A DNA stretch of 64,000 nt from Roseburia sp. GTDB taxonomy: Bacteria > Bacillota > Clostridia > Christensenellales > Pumilibacteraceae. This document shows, in pieces, positions 26,801 through 34,189 of the stretch. Each line of letters starts with the position of its first letter. The first letter of the stretch is position 1. Both the position numbers and the translations under genes were made by a program. Location of the stretch: assembly GCA_023665905.1 (NCBI GenBank), contig JAMPDA010000008.1:1-64000 (forward strand), in the 5' to 3' direction. Under the pieces are notes generated by a model, which saw nothing but the letters and a program-made list of their open reading frames with translations, was not told the DNA's origin and did no database searches.

Positions 26801-27385
26801 TTATTTTTCGCACAGCATTTTTACCGCGTCCACCAAAAGCGGATGCTCGATCGTTTCGAGTATGCGCTTTTGCAGGCTTTCGGGCGTATCGTCATCGAGC
26901 ACGTCGAGCTTGCGCTGAAGTATTATCTCGCCCGTGTCCGTTCCGCCGTCCACATAGTGCACCGTGGCGCCGCTCGTCGTTTCGCCCGCCGCGATGACCG
27001 CCTCGTGCACGTGCAGTCCGTACATGCCCTTTCCGCCGTACTTGGGAAGCAACGCCGGATGAATGTTGATTATTTTTCCGCCGTATTTATCGAGGAGAGC
27101 CGGCGTCAGTATGCCGAGATATCCCGCGAGCACCACGAGCTCCACGCCGTAACGATCGAATATATCCGCCACGCGCGCGTCGCGCTCAACTTCGCTCGCA
27201 AAGTCCTTTTTGCGGCACACGTAGCAGTCTATGTCGGCGGCTTCCGCGCGGCGTATGCCGTAAGCGGCGGCGTTGGAAGTTACCGCAACGACTATCTTTC
27301 CGTCGAACGCGTTGTTTTTCTGCCCGTCGATGAGCGCCTGAAAATCCGTGCCGTTGCCCGAAAACATTACGGCGATGTTTTTCAT
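26801..27385 (-). CDS. purN: Phosphoribosylglycinamide formyltransferase (folate-dependent)
   Basis: 194 residues. PurN formylates GAR with 10-formyl-THF. It has the N-terminal MFSGNGTDFQALID loop, LAGYLGILTPALLDKYGGKIINIHPALLPKYGGKGMYG carrying the Asn-His catalytic pair, and HYVDGGTDTGEII near the C-terminus. Its ATG overlaps the purM stop by 4 nt, so the two are translationally coupled. No purT (formate-dependent) alternative is visible. Confidence 0.95.
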   Translation of the reverse strand: MKNIAVMFSGNGTDFQALIDGQKNNAFDGKIVVAVTSNAAAYGIRRAEAADIDCYVCRKKDFASEVERDARVADIFDRYGVELVVLAGYLGILTPALLDKYGGKIINIHPALLPKYGGKGMYGLHVHEAVIAAGETTSGATVHYVDGGTDTGEIILQRKLDVLDDDTPESLQKRILETIEHPLLVDAVKMLCEK

Positions 27386-28398
27386 AAAAGCACTCCCGAG
27401 CCGCTCGTCGTTTCGCCTATTATGTACGCCTTTTCGCCCAAAGCGTTTGCGCGCGCGACAAACCTGTCCGCGTCGTCCGGCTTGACGGCGGCGACCATGC
27501 CTATGCCCATATTGAACGTGTTGTAAAGCTCCGCATCCGAAAGGTGCGAGCGCTGCGCCAAAAGCTCGAAAATGTCCGGTCGGGGGAACGACTTTATATC
27601 CACGCGACAGCCTATCCCGTTCGGGAATATGCGCGGAATGTTCTCTATAAATCCGCCGCCCGTTATGTTGGCGAGCCCGAGCACTTCGAACTCGTCGGCG
27701 AGCTTTAACACGCTGTTCACATATATGCGCGTCGGCGTGAGTATCCTGTTCAAAAGCGACGTGCCGAGCGACGTGTCCGCCTCCAGCTTTTCCACGTCCT
27801 CGCCCAAAAGCCGACGCACGAGCGAAAAGCCGTTGGAGTGAAGTCCGCTCGACGCCAAGCCTACGAGCGCACAGCCCGGCGTTATGAACGCGCCGTTGAT
27901 TATCTTGTCACGCTTGACTATGCCCACCGAAAATCCGGCGAGGTCGTATTCCCCGGCGCCGTACATCGACGGCATTTCCGCCGTTTCGCCGCCCACGAGC
28001 GCCGCGCCGGCCTCTTTGCAGCCTTCCGCCACGCCCTTGACTACGTCCGCCACGACGTCGGGATTTATCCTGCCCGTCGCTATGTAGTCCAAAAACAACA
28101 GCGGCTTTGCGCCCTGACACACTATGTCGTTGACGCACATCGCGACGCAGTCTATGCCGACGGTGTCGTTTCTGCCCGAAAGAAAGGCGTACTTCAGCTT
28201 TGTGCCCACGCCGTCCGTGCCGGCGACGAGCACATCGCCGTTTTCGCCGTCCAGCGAGTAAAAGCCGCCGAAACTTCCCAAGCCCTGCAAAACGTTCTTG
28301 TTGAACGTCGCCGCGGCGTGCGCTTTTATCTTGTCCACGGCGGCATAGCCGCGCGTTACGTCCACGCCAGCATCCGAATACGTTATCTTTTTGTCCAT
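27382..28398 (-). CDS. purM: Phosphoribosylformylglycinamidine cyclo-ligase
   Basis: 338 residues. The enzyme closes the imidazole ring of FGAM with ATP to give AIR. It has the usual AIRS features: SDAGVDVTRGY at the N-terminus, GTDGVGTKLKYAF, GGETAEMPSMY and NITGGGFIENIPR. A CAGGAG ribosome binding site precedes the ATG. A 121-nt gap separates it from purC, the longest gap in the operon, and includes a weak GCGCGT/ATGCGC hairpin with a TTATTGTTTTTA tract that might partly attenuate the transcript. Confidence 0.96.
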   Translation of the reverse strand: MDKKITYSDAGVDVTRGYAAVDKIKAHAAATFNKNVLQGLGSFGGFYSLDGENGDVLVAGTDGVGTKLKYAFLSGRNDTVGIDCVAMCVNDIVCQGAKPLLFLDYIATGRINPDVVADVVKGVAEGCKEAGAALVGGETAEMPSMYGAGEYDLAGFSVGIVKRDKIINGAFITPGCALVGLASSGLHSNGFSLVRRLLGEDVEKLEADTSLGTSLLNRILTPTRIYVNSVLKLADEFEVLGLANITGGGFIENIPRIFPNGIGCRVDIKSFPRPDIFELLAQRSHLSDAELYNTFNMGIGMVAAVKPDDADRFVARANALGEKAYIIGETTSGSGVLL

Positions 28399-28519
28399 AC
28401 GTTGCTCCTGTTGCCAAACGGCGCTAAGGCCGAAATATCGGTGTAAATTTTATTCCTATTTTATCCGTAAAAACAATAAGCGCGCATAATGTCCGAACGG
28501 CACGACACGCGCTGATCAA

Positions 28520-29236
28520 TTATTTTCTTAGCCCTATACGGCGCATCATCTCGTCGTATGCACCCTCTACGCCGCCCATATCGCGGCGGAAACGGTCTTT
28601 ATCGAGTTTTTCCTTGGTCTTATGGTCCCAAAACCTGCACGTATCGGGACTGATCTCGTCGGCGAGTATGATCCTGCCCTTGTATCTTCCGAACTCTATC
28701 TTAAAGTCGATAAGGTCTATGCCGACGCCTGCGAAAAATTCCTTCAATATGTCGTTGACCTTACACGCCGTGCGCTCTATCACGTCGAGCTCCTCGCGCG
28801 TCGCCCAGCCGAAAGCCAGCGCATGGTCGGAGTTGACCATGGGATCGCCCAGCTCGTCCGATTTGTAGTACAGCTCGAGTATGGGCATTGACGGAACGAC
28901 GCCCTCGGGCTGACCCGTGCGCTTGCTCAGCGAGCCCGCGACCACGTTGCGCATTATGACTTCGAGCGGAACTATCTTTACGTTTTTGACGAGCGTGCGA
29001 CGCTCGGAAAGCTCTTTTACAAAGTGCGTTTCTATGCCCTCTTTTTCGAGCAGAGCCATGAGATAGTTGGTCATCATGTTGTTTACGACGCCCTTCCCGA
29101 CGATCGTTCCGCGCTTAAGCCCGTTAAACGCAGTCGCGTCGTCCTTGTAATCGACGATCAGCAGGTCGGGATCGCTCGTCGCGTACACCTTTTTCGCTTT
29201 GCCCTCGTAGAGCTGTTCTTTCTGTTCGACGTCCAT
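28520..29236 (-). CDS. purC: SAICAR synthetase
   Basis: 238 residues. PurC condenses CAIR with aspartate using ATP. The N-terminal [12 protein letters not shown] motif, [14 protein letters not shown] and the metal site region [25 protein letters not shown] are all present. An AAGGAG site lies 7 nt before the ATG. It follows purE by 29 nt. In most Firmicutes purB follows purE or purC, but it is not in this window. Confidence 0.96.
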   Translation of the reverse strand: MDVEQKEQLYEGKAKKVYATSDPDLLIVDYKDDATAFNGLKRGTIVGKGVVNNMMTNYLMALLEKEGIETHFVKELSERRTLVKNVKIVPLEVIMRNVVAGSLSKRTGQPEGVVPSMPILELYYKSDELGDPMVNSDHALAFGWATREELDVIERTACKVNDILKEFFAGVGIDLIDFKIEFGRYKGRIILADEISPDTCRFWDHKTKEKLDKDRFRRDMGGVEGAYDEMMRRIGLRK

Positions 29237-29265
29237 GATCTTCTCCTTGAGAAAAATAATATTTA

Positions 29266-29781
29266 CTATTTGTTTTTCGCTTTTTCGCCCGAAACGGCGG
29301 CTTGTATCTTTGCGTCGTCGGCGAGCGTTTTTTTGCGCATTTCTTCGGTGTATTCCGCGTACTTACTTGCCAGCGCGCCGTCGTACACGGCGAGCATGCG
29401 CACGCAAAACAGCGCGGCGTTTGCGCCGGCGTTGACGCCCACGACCGCCACGGGCACTCCGCTCGGCATGGGAAGTATGCTTAAAACGCTGTCGAGCCCG
29501 TCGAGGAAGGAAGTCGATACGGGCAACGCGACTACGGGCAGAGCCGTCGCCGCGGCGAGCACTCCGCCGAGGTGCGCCGCCTTGCCCGCCACCGCTATTA
29601 TAGCGCCGAAGCCGTTTGCCGCCGCGTTCGCCGCAAACTCGTGCGCCTCGTCGGGCGTGCGGTGCGCGCTCAAAACGCGCACGGAATATTCCACTCCGAA
29701 CTTTTCCAAAACCTCGATAGCCGGCTTTACCTTTTCGAAATCGCTCGACGATCCCATTACGATCGCTATGCGCTTAGCCAT
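29266..29781 (-). CDS. purE: N5-carboxyaminoimidazole ribonucleotide mutase
   Basis: 171 residues from the ATG at 29781 with GAGGT 6 nt upstream; the longer frame extends into the promoter. PurE moves the carboxylate of N5-CAIR to give CAIR. It has [14 protein letters not shown], the active-site loop [14 protein letters not shown] and [28 protein letters not shown]. No purK is present in the window, so either a class II-like CO2-using mechanism or a distant purK must supply the substrate. It is the first gene of the operon. Confidence 0.95.
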   Translation of the reverse strand: MAKRIAIVMGSSSDFEKVKPAIEVLEKFGVEYSVRVLSAHRTPDEAHEFAANAAANGFGAIIAVAGKAAHLGGVLAAATALPVVALPVSTSFLDGLDSVLSILPMPSGVPVAVVGVNAGANAALFCVRMLAVYDGALASKYAEYTEEMRKKTLADDAKIQAAVSGEKAKNK

Positions 29782-29851
29782 TTTTACCTCTTTTGCGGTC
29801 GCCTTTTGTCGCTCGGCTCGCCGCTGAAAACGCGCCGAACGCTCCGACATT

Positions 29852-29883
29852 ACGATTTTATCAAATCGTCGGACACATGTCAA
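29852..29883 (-). promoter_or_regulatory. Purine operon promoter with a palindrome over the -10 box
   Basis: Minus strand TTGACA (29883-29878), 17-nt spacer, TAAAAT (29860-29855). A 7-bp inverted repeat ACGATTT (29852-29858) and AAATCGT (29863-29869) with a 4-nt centre covers the -10 box and is a plausible operator. The leader to purE is only about 67 nt, too short for a purine riboswitch. Confidence 0.75.
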
Positions 29884-30005
29884 TCAAATACGCCGACTTG
29901 CGCCGAAAAATAGTTACTGCGCAAAAAACTGACGAGGCGCGACGGCGTTTTTTTGCGCAAAAAGCGGCGCAAGAGCGGTCGAAACGAGCAAGTTGAAAAA
30001 AACCC

Positions 30006-30034
30006 TTGACTTAAATGTTTATATAATATATACT
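30006..30034 (+). promoter_or_regulatory. Promoter of the PP2C-kinase unit
   Basis: TTGACT (30006-30011), 17-nt spacer, TATACT (30029-30034). The leader is about 35 nt with GGAG before the ATG at 30076. Confidence 0.8.
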
Positions 30035-30075
30035 GTAATCTATAAATAGGGCTAAACCTATCGACGGAGTTTTAA

Positions 30076-30825
30076 ATGAAGATATTGACGGCCTCTATCT
30101 GCAAGCAGGGCGGCAGAGAATACAATCAAGACTACCTCGATCTGACCGTTTCGGACGACGGAGCGTGTCTTGTCGTGTGCGACGGGCTCGGTTCGTACTA
30201 CGGCAGCGAGGTCGCAAGCCGCATTTGCGCCACGCAGATAATCGAGGAGTATTCTCGCATAAAGTCCGCCGATGCGGAACGCGCCGTGCGTCCCGAGTTT
30301 TGCCAGAGCTACGTACAGGCCGCGCACAACCGCGTTACGGACGAAAAGGAGCGCAACCCCGATATCAGGTCGTCGTGCACCACCGTCGCATGCGTTATAA
30401 CCGACTTTAAATCGACCGTGATGTCGCACATCGGCGACACGCGCATTTACTTTTTCAAGCACAACAAGCTGTATTTCCAGACGCGCGACCACTCGCTTTC
30501 GCAGATAGCCGTCGAGCAAGGCAAAATACCGCTGCGCGACATACGCTCGCACAAGGACCAGAACAAGCTCACGCGCGTTCTCGGCTCCGGATATTACATT
30601 CCGCCCGACTGCGATCTCTACAACTCCCCTCTTTCCGCCGGCGACGCGTTTATCCTGTGCACGGACGGATTTTGGGAGTACGTGTACGAGGAAGAAATGG
30701 AGGAGGACCTGACGTCGTCCGCGACGCCCGAGGAAGCGGTCGCCAAGCTCGAACAGCGTTTGCTCGCGCGCGTCACCAAATTCAACGACAACTACTCGGC
30801 GATAATCGCCATGGTCAAAGACTGA
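30076..30825 (+). CDS. PP2C-family serine/threonine phosphatase
   Basis: 249 residues with no membrane segment. Metal-binding motifs of the PPM family are visible: GGREYNQDYLDL (the usual R-x-x-N-Q/E-D), VVCDGLGSYYGSEVAS, SHIGDTRIYFF, LCTDGFWEYV and, near the C-terminus, KFNDNYSAIIA (D-N pair). It dephosphorylates Ser/Thr residues using Mn or Mg. The kinase gene begins 10 nt downstream, so it should oppose that kinase, in the manner of PrpC/PrkC pairs. The gene stands alone with that kinase, away from the prmC/ribosome assembly genes usually next to PrpC. Confidence 0.92.
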   Translation: MKILTASICKQGGREYNQDYLDLTVSDDGACLVVCDGLGSYYGSEVASRICATQIIEEYSRIKSADAERAVRPEFCQSYVQAAHNRVTDEKERNPDIRSSCTTVACVITDFKSTVMSHIGDTRIYFFKHNKLYFQTRDHSLSQIAVEQGKIPLRDIRSHKDQNKLTRVLGSGYYIPPDCDLYNSPLSAGDAFILCTDGFWEYVYEEEMEEDLTSSATPEEAVAKLEQRLLARVTKFNDNYSAIIAMVKD

Positions 30826-30835
30826 CGGGTGACGT

Positions 30836-32140
30836 ATGGCAAGAGTCAGGACTAATAAAAATATCTGTCTTTACTGCTTCGGCAATCTCGACAGCAATCG
30901 CGTGTGCATGACGTGTCACAGAAAAGCGGACGACACGCCGTCGCCGCCGCACCATCTGCCGCAACGCACGGTGATCGGCACGCAAAACCGCTACCTCATC
31001 GGCAAGGCGCTCGGCGAGGGCGGTTTCGGCATAACCTATCTCGCTTGGGATCTCCAACAGGGTATCAAGGTCGCCGTCAAGGAATACTTCCCGTCCGGCT
31101 ATGTCACGCGCGTCAGCTCGAGCAACCTCGTCATCATCAACTCCAAGCAGAACCAAGCCGCGAGCAACCGCGGTCTTAAGCGCTTCGTCGAAGAAGCGCG
31201 CGCGCTCGCAAAGATAAAAAACCTCGCAGGCGTGGTCAACGTCCGCGACTTCTTTTCCGCCAACGGCACGGCGTACATCGTCATGGAATTTTTGGACGGT
31301 ATGTCGCTGAAAAAGTATCTGCAACGCAAGGGCGGAAAGATAAGCGTAGAGGAGATCCTCACGATAATGCGACCCGTCATGGACTCGCTGACGCAGGTCC
31401 ACAAGATCGGGCTCATACACCGCGACATTTCGCCCGACAACATTCTCATAACAAAGTACAACGAAGTCAAGCTTATAGACTTCGGCGCGGCCAAATACTC
31501 CAACCCCGACGGAAAATCGCTGTCGATAGTCCTTAAACAGGGTTTCGCGCCGCCCGAGCAGTACGACACGCACGGCGAACAGGGCCCTTGGACGGACGTC
31601 TACGCGCTCGGCGTGACGATATACTACGCGATAACGGGCACCCTACCCCCCGAGTCGATACGGCTGATGATGGGCAAGGAAACGCTCAAACGCCCGTCCG
31701 AGCTCGGCGTCGCAATAGATCCGGGCGTGGAAAACGCGCTCATAAAGTCGCTCGCCGTGGACAAGAAAAAGCGGTATCAGGACGTGCAGAGCATGATCAA
31801 CGGACTGTACAATCCGCGCACGCCGCGCCGCGCCGTGACGGCGATGACAACAACGACGACGCCCGCTACGCCCAAAAAGACAATAGTGCCGCGCACCGCC
31901 GCCGTAACGCCCGCCGCGCCGGCAACGCCGACAACGCCAAAAGCGACGTCGAAAACGCCCGTCGCGAAGGCACAGCCGCAAAAAGCCGCCGCGTCCAAGA
32001 ACGCCGCAAAGACGGATACATCGACTTCGGCTTCAAAGTCGTCGGCGGCAAGATCCGCACAAAAGACGACGCCCGACACGAACACGAAAGGCGCGAAAAA
32101 GACTTCGGGCAATATTTTTTCAAAGCTGTTCAAAAAATAA
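30836..32140 (+). CDS. Serine/threonine protein kinase with zinc ribbon and disordered tail
   Basis: 434 residues. Residues 11-27 carry two CxxC pairs (C11, C14, C24, C27), a small zinc ribbon. The kinase domain (about 50-310) is complete: glycine loop LGEGGFGITYLA, catalytic lysine in VAVKEYFPSG, HRDISPDNI and DFG in LIDFGAAKY. The tail (about 315-434) is almost only Thr, Ala, Pro and Lys. There is no membrane segment and no PASTA domain, so it is not a PrkC-type receptor; it is closer to soluble kinases linked to FHA or secretion modules. The neighbouring PP2C is its natural partner. The Thr-rich tail could be its own phosphorylation target; that is inference. Confidence 0.9.
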   Translation: MARVRTNKNICLYCFGNLDSNRVCMTCHRKADDTPSPPHHLPQRTVIGTQNRYLIGKALGEGGFGITYLAWDLQQGIKVAVKEYFPSGYVTRVSSSNLVIINSKQNQAASNRGLKRFVEEARALAKIKNLAGVVNVRDFFSANGTAYIVMEFLDGMSLKKYLQRKGGKISVEEILTIMRPVMDSLTQVHKIGLIHRDISPDNILITKYNEVKLIDFGAAKYSNPDGKSLSIVLKQGFAPPEQYDTHGEQGPWTDVYALGVTIYYAITGTLPPESIRLMMGKETLKRPSELGVAIDPGVENALIKSLAVDKKKRYQDVQSMINGLYNPRTPRRAVTAMTTTTTPATPKKTIVPRTAAVTPAAPATPTTPKATSKTPVAKAQPQKAAASKNAAKTDTSTSASKSSAARSAQKTTPDTNTKGAKKTSGNIFSKLFKK

Positions 32141-32197
32141 ATCGGCGCGCCGACGCGCAGGCTACATGCAATCGAATTATAACAAAACAAAGACAAA

Positions 32198-32227
32198 ACA
32201 AAAAGCGCCCGAATTAAGCGCTTTTTG
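32198..32227. terminator. Bidirectional terminator between the kinase and mscL
   Basis: AAAAAGCGC (32200-32208) and GCGCTTTTT (32218-32226) form a hairpin with A-run and T-run, serving both converging genes. Confidence 0.88.
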
Positions 32228-32242
32228 TTTTGCTTGTTTTTA

Positions 32243-32860
32243 TTATTTTTCTTCCGCGACGGAGTCCACCGCCTTTTCTATCGCCTGCGCCTGTGCCGGC
32301 TGAAGCGACTTTAGCAGTTCGCGGATATCCTTCAATATCTGCTCCTGCGTTTCGGGAGCGTTTGCCTGCGCCTCGGCTTCCGCCTTGGCTTTTTCTTCGG
32401 CTGTCCGTTTTGCGACGAACTCTTTCATCTGCTTGCGGTTCATGCCCTGCGCACGGAGCTGTTTTCTCTCCTCGTAGGACAGATCGATCTTGTACTCGTT
32501 TGCGCCTGCCCTGAGCGAGTTGATGGCTTTGATGATTATAAACAGCACGATAGCGGTGAGCAGGAAGTTGATGACCGCCATGATGAACGCACCCCAGTCG
32601 ATGTACACCGATTTAGTCAAATCGATGTCGGCGGAGCCGTATGCCACGCTCGCGCCGTTTGCGTCGCGCGGAACGAGCATCGTAATAAGTCCGTTGAGCG
32701 CGTCGCCCATCGGTATGGCGTCGATGAGCGGATGGAAGATGTTGTTTACGAGCGCCGTCACGATAGCCGTAAACGCCGCACCGATTATCATACCTACTGC
32801 GAGGTCAACGACATTTCCGCGCGTAATGAACTGTTTGAATTCTTGAAAGATCTTCTTCAC
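32243..32860 (-). CDS. mscL: Large-conductance mechanosensitive channel
   Basis: 205 residues from the GTG at 32860, preceded by AGGAG. MscL is a pentameric channel that opens on membrane tension. The amphipathic start KKIFQEFKQFITRGN is followed by the pore helix VVDLAVGMIIGAAFTAIVTALV and the second helix at about 88-112 (FIMAVINFLLTAIVLFIIIKAIN). The usual family length is 130-150 residues. Here the C-terminal helical bundle is extended by some 60 residues, Ala/Glu/Lys/Gln rich, which may lengthen the coiled-coil stalk. Monocistronic. Confidence 0.95.
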   Translation of the reverse strand: MKKIFQEFKQFITRGNVVDLAVGMIIGAAFTAIVTALVNNIFHPLIDAIPMGDALNGLITMLVPRDANGASVAYGSADIDLTKSVYIDWGAFIMAVINFLLTAIVLFIIIKAINSLRAGANEYKIDLSYEERKQLRAQGMNRKQMKEFVAKRTAEEKAKAEAEAQANAPETQEQILKDIRELLKSLQPAQAQAIEKAVDSVAEEK

Positions 32861-32890
32861 GGTAATTTTCTCCTTTATGTCGATACAAAC

Positions 32891-32919
32891 ATATTAATGT
32901 CTTTTCGCCCGTTTGTCAA
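32891..32919 (-). promoter_or_regulatory. mscL promoter
   Basis: Minus strand TTGACA (32919-32914), 17-nt spacer, TAATAT (32896-32891). Confidence 0.8.
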
Positions 32920-33020
32920 GCGCACGAACGCAAATTAAGTGAAGATGTAAAAAGAAAAAGTGAAAAAGTGACGGCGGGCTGACCGTTCCACCTAATGCCG
33001 CGAACTCAAACCACCGTTTT

Positions 33021-33150
33021 GTCATTTCGACCGGAGCGAGCGATAACGAGCGAAGCGGAGAAATCTAGGCGCTTTAGCGCCGCATGAATATTGTACAGCT
33101 TTACATTTCTGCGGCGGTTCGCCTAGATTTCTCGACAAGCTCGAAATGAC
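33021..33150. repeat. A-family palindromic repeat, copy 1
   Basis: The left end GTCATTTCGACCGGAGCG and the right end CTCGAAATGAC are inverted, as are AGAAATCTAGGC and GCCTAGATTTCT inside. The right arm is shorter. The whole unit folds into one long hairpin, the form of a small non-coding mobile repeat. Confidence 0.7.
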
Positions 33151-33263
33151 ATGGGTATGGACAAAACATGATTGATAAACACATGCTTCGCCTTATTATA
33201 TGGCAAAGCCAAACCAACTTCCTTGTTATTTCGACCCAATGCCGCGAACTCAAACCACCGTTT

Positions 33264-33413
33264 TGTCATTTCGACCGGAGCGAGCGACAGCGAGCGGAGC
33301 GGAGAAATCCAGCGGCGCAAGCCGCGCATTGCCAAAGGAATAGCTTTACTTTTCTGCGACTACGCCAAAGATCTCCCCACGCGCAAACTCCGCAATGCGC
33401 ATGGAGAGATGAC
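33264..33413. repeat. A-family palindromic repeat, copy 2
   Basis: Left end GTCATTTCGACCGGAGCG and inverted right end GGAGAGATGAC; the same organisation as copy 1 with a different loop. The left 47 nt match copy 1 almost completely. Confidence 0.7.
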
Positions 33414-33443
33414 AAATCAAGTTAATATGTTATTATAAAAAAG

Positions 33444-33469
33444 CGAAAAATGGCGGCGTTGTCGCCGCC
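33444..33469 (-). terminator. Terminator after the 74-aa gene
   Basis: GGCGGCG and CGCCGCC surround a 4-nt loop, with ATTTTTCG on the minus strand side, 33 nt after the gene end. Confidence 0.75.
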
Positions 33470-33501
33470 TCGTCGGCGCAGACACGCGTCAGACAGGCAA
33501 A

Positions 33502-33726
33502 CTATAGGCTATCGAGTTCCTCTTGCAACTGCCGCATTTTCTCGCGTTCGAGCTCTATGAGATCGGTATAAGTTTTAAAGTAATCGACGTCCTCTTTGTC
33601 GATATTGCCGTGATCGACAAGCGCCGCTATAAAGCCGGAAAGAGAACGCAAGCGCTTTTTCTCGAGGACTTCTATTTCTTCCTCGCAAGCCGCTATTGCT
33701 TTTTCCAATTCGCTTTTTCTGAACAT
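33502..33726 (-). CDS. Small coiled-coil protein, 74 aa
   Basis: A CGGAG site precedes the ATG. The two ends (about 1-30 and 50-74) are strongly predicted coiled coil, full of Glu, Lys and Leu, joined by a short turn. No enzyme motif. It is the third gene downstream of the response regulator and Hpt genes on the same strand, separated by 82 nt from Hpt, and could be an accessory part of that signalling unit; this is inferred only from position. Confidence 0.65.
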   Translation of the reverse strand: MFRKSELEKAIAACEEEIEVLEKKRLRSLSGFIAALVDHGNIDKEDVDYFKTYTDLIELEREKMRQLQEELDSL

Positions 33727-33808
33727 AATGCTATCTCCGAAAAGTAAAATTTCTGTGCGTGTTTCCGCGTACGGACCCTTCGGGGGTAACCGGAATTTCC
33801 CGCCGCCG

Positions 33809-34168
33809 TCACTCCGCGGCGAGTTCGCGTATACGTGCTACTGTTTTTTCGTATTCCTTTGTGACCGCGGTCATGAGCGGCGCGATATCGTCGCCGTACT
33901 CGTGCCTGCCGCGCAATGCTTCCGTAAGTCTGTTGACCTCCGAGAACAGCGTGGTGAGCGAAAGATTCATGCTCACGCCCTTAAGCGTGTGCGCGGCGCG
34001 GAACGCTTCTTCGATATTGCGCTCGCCCAAGTTCTTTACGAGCAGCGCATAGCTGCCGTCATCGAGCACTTTCAGCAAGAATTTTTTGATGCGCTCGTCG
34101 GTGCGCAACCGACTTACCACGTCGGCATAATTGCCGCCCATTGCCTTGTAACATTCTTCTACCGTCAT
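33809..34168 (-). CDS. Hpt phosphotransfer protein
   Basis: 119 residues, all helical. The phospho-acceptor histidine is His60 in AAHTLKGVSMNL, the family signature. It lies 21 nt downstream of the response regulator gene with an AAGGAG site. A free-standing Hpt next to a REC protein indicates a multi-step phosphorelay, in which Hpt passes phosphate between a hybrid histidine kinase located elsewhere and this regulator. No histidine kinase is present in the window. Confidence 0.88.
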   Translation of the reverse strand: MTVEECYKAMGGNYADVVSRLRTDERIKKFLLKVLDDGSYALLVKNLGERNIEEAFRAAHTLKGVSMNLSLTTLFSEVNRLTEALRGRHEYGDDIAPLMTAVTKEYEKTVARIRELAAE

Positions 34169-34189
34169 TATATTCTCCTTGTGCCGATA

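Larger units (their letters stand above)
32938..33420. repeat. Gap filled by A-family repeats (tandem pair)
   Basis: This 480-nt gap has no credible gene. A stretch of about 75 nt starting at 32994 recurs almost unchanged at 33237, and each is followed by a long inverted repeat (entries 33021-33150 and 33264-33413). The first 55 nt resemble the inner part of the copy at 53952-54138. Short open frames here are by-products of the repeats. Confidence 0.7.

Noticed and set aside
28400-28519. Terminator between purC and purM
   Set aside because: The GCGCGT/ATGCGC stem is short with a long loop and an interrupted T tract. At most it is a weak attenuator.
29784-29850. Purine or PRPP riboswitch before purE
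   Set aside because: The leader is only about 67 nt and has no closed-stem architecture of a known class.
32938-33420. CRISPR array
   Set aside because: The repeats are few, long, palindromic, irregularly spaced and also scattered elsewhere. There are no uniform spacers and no cas genes.
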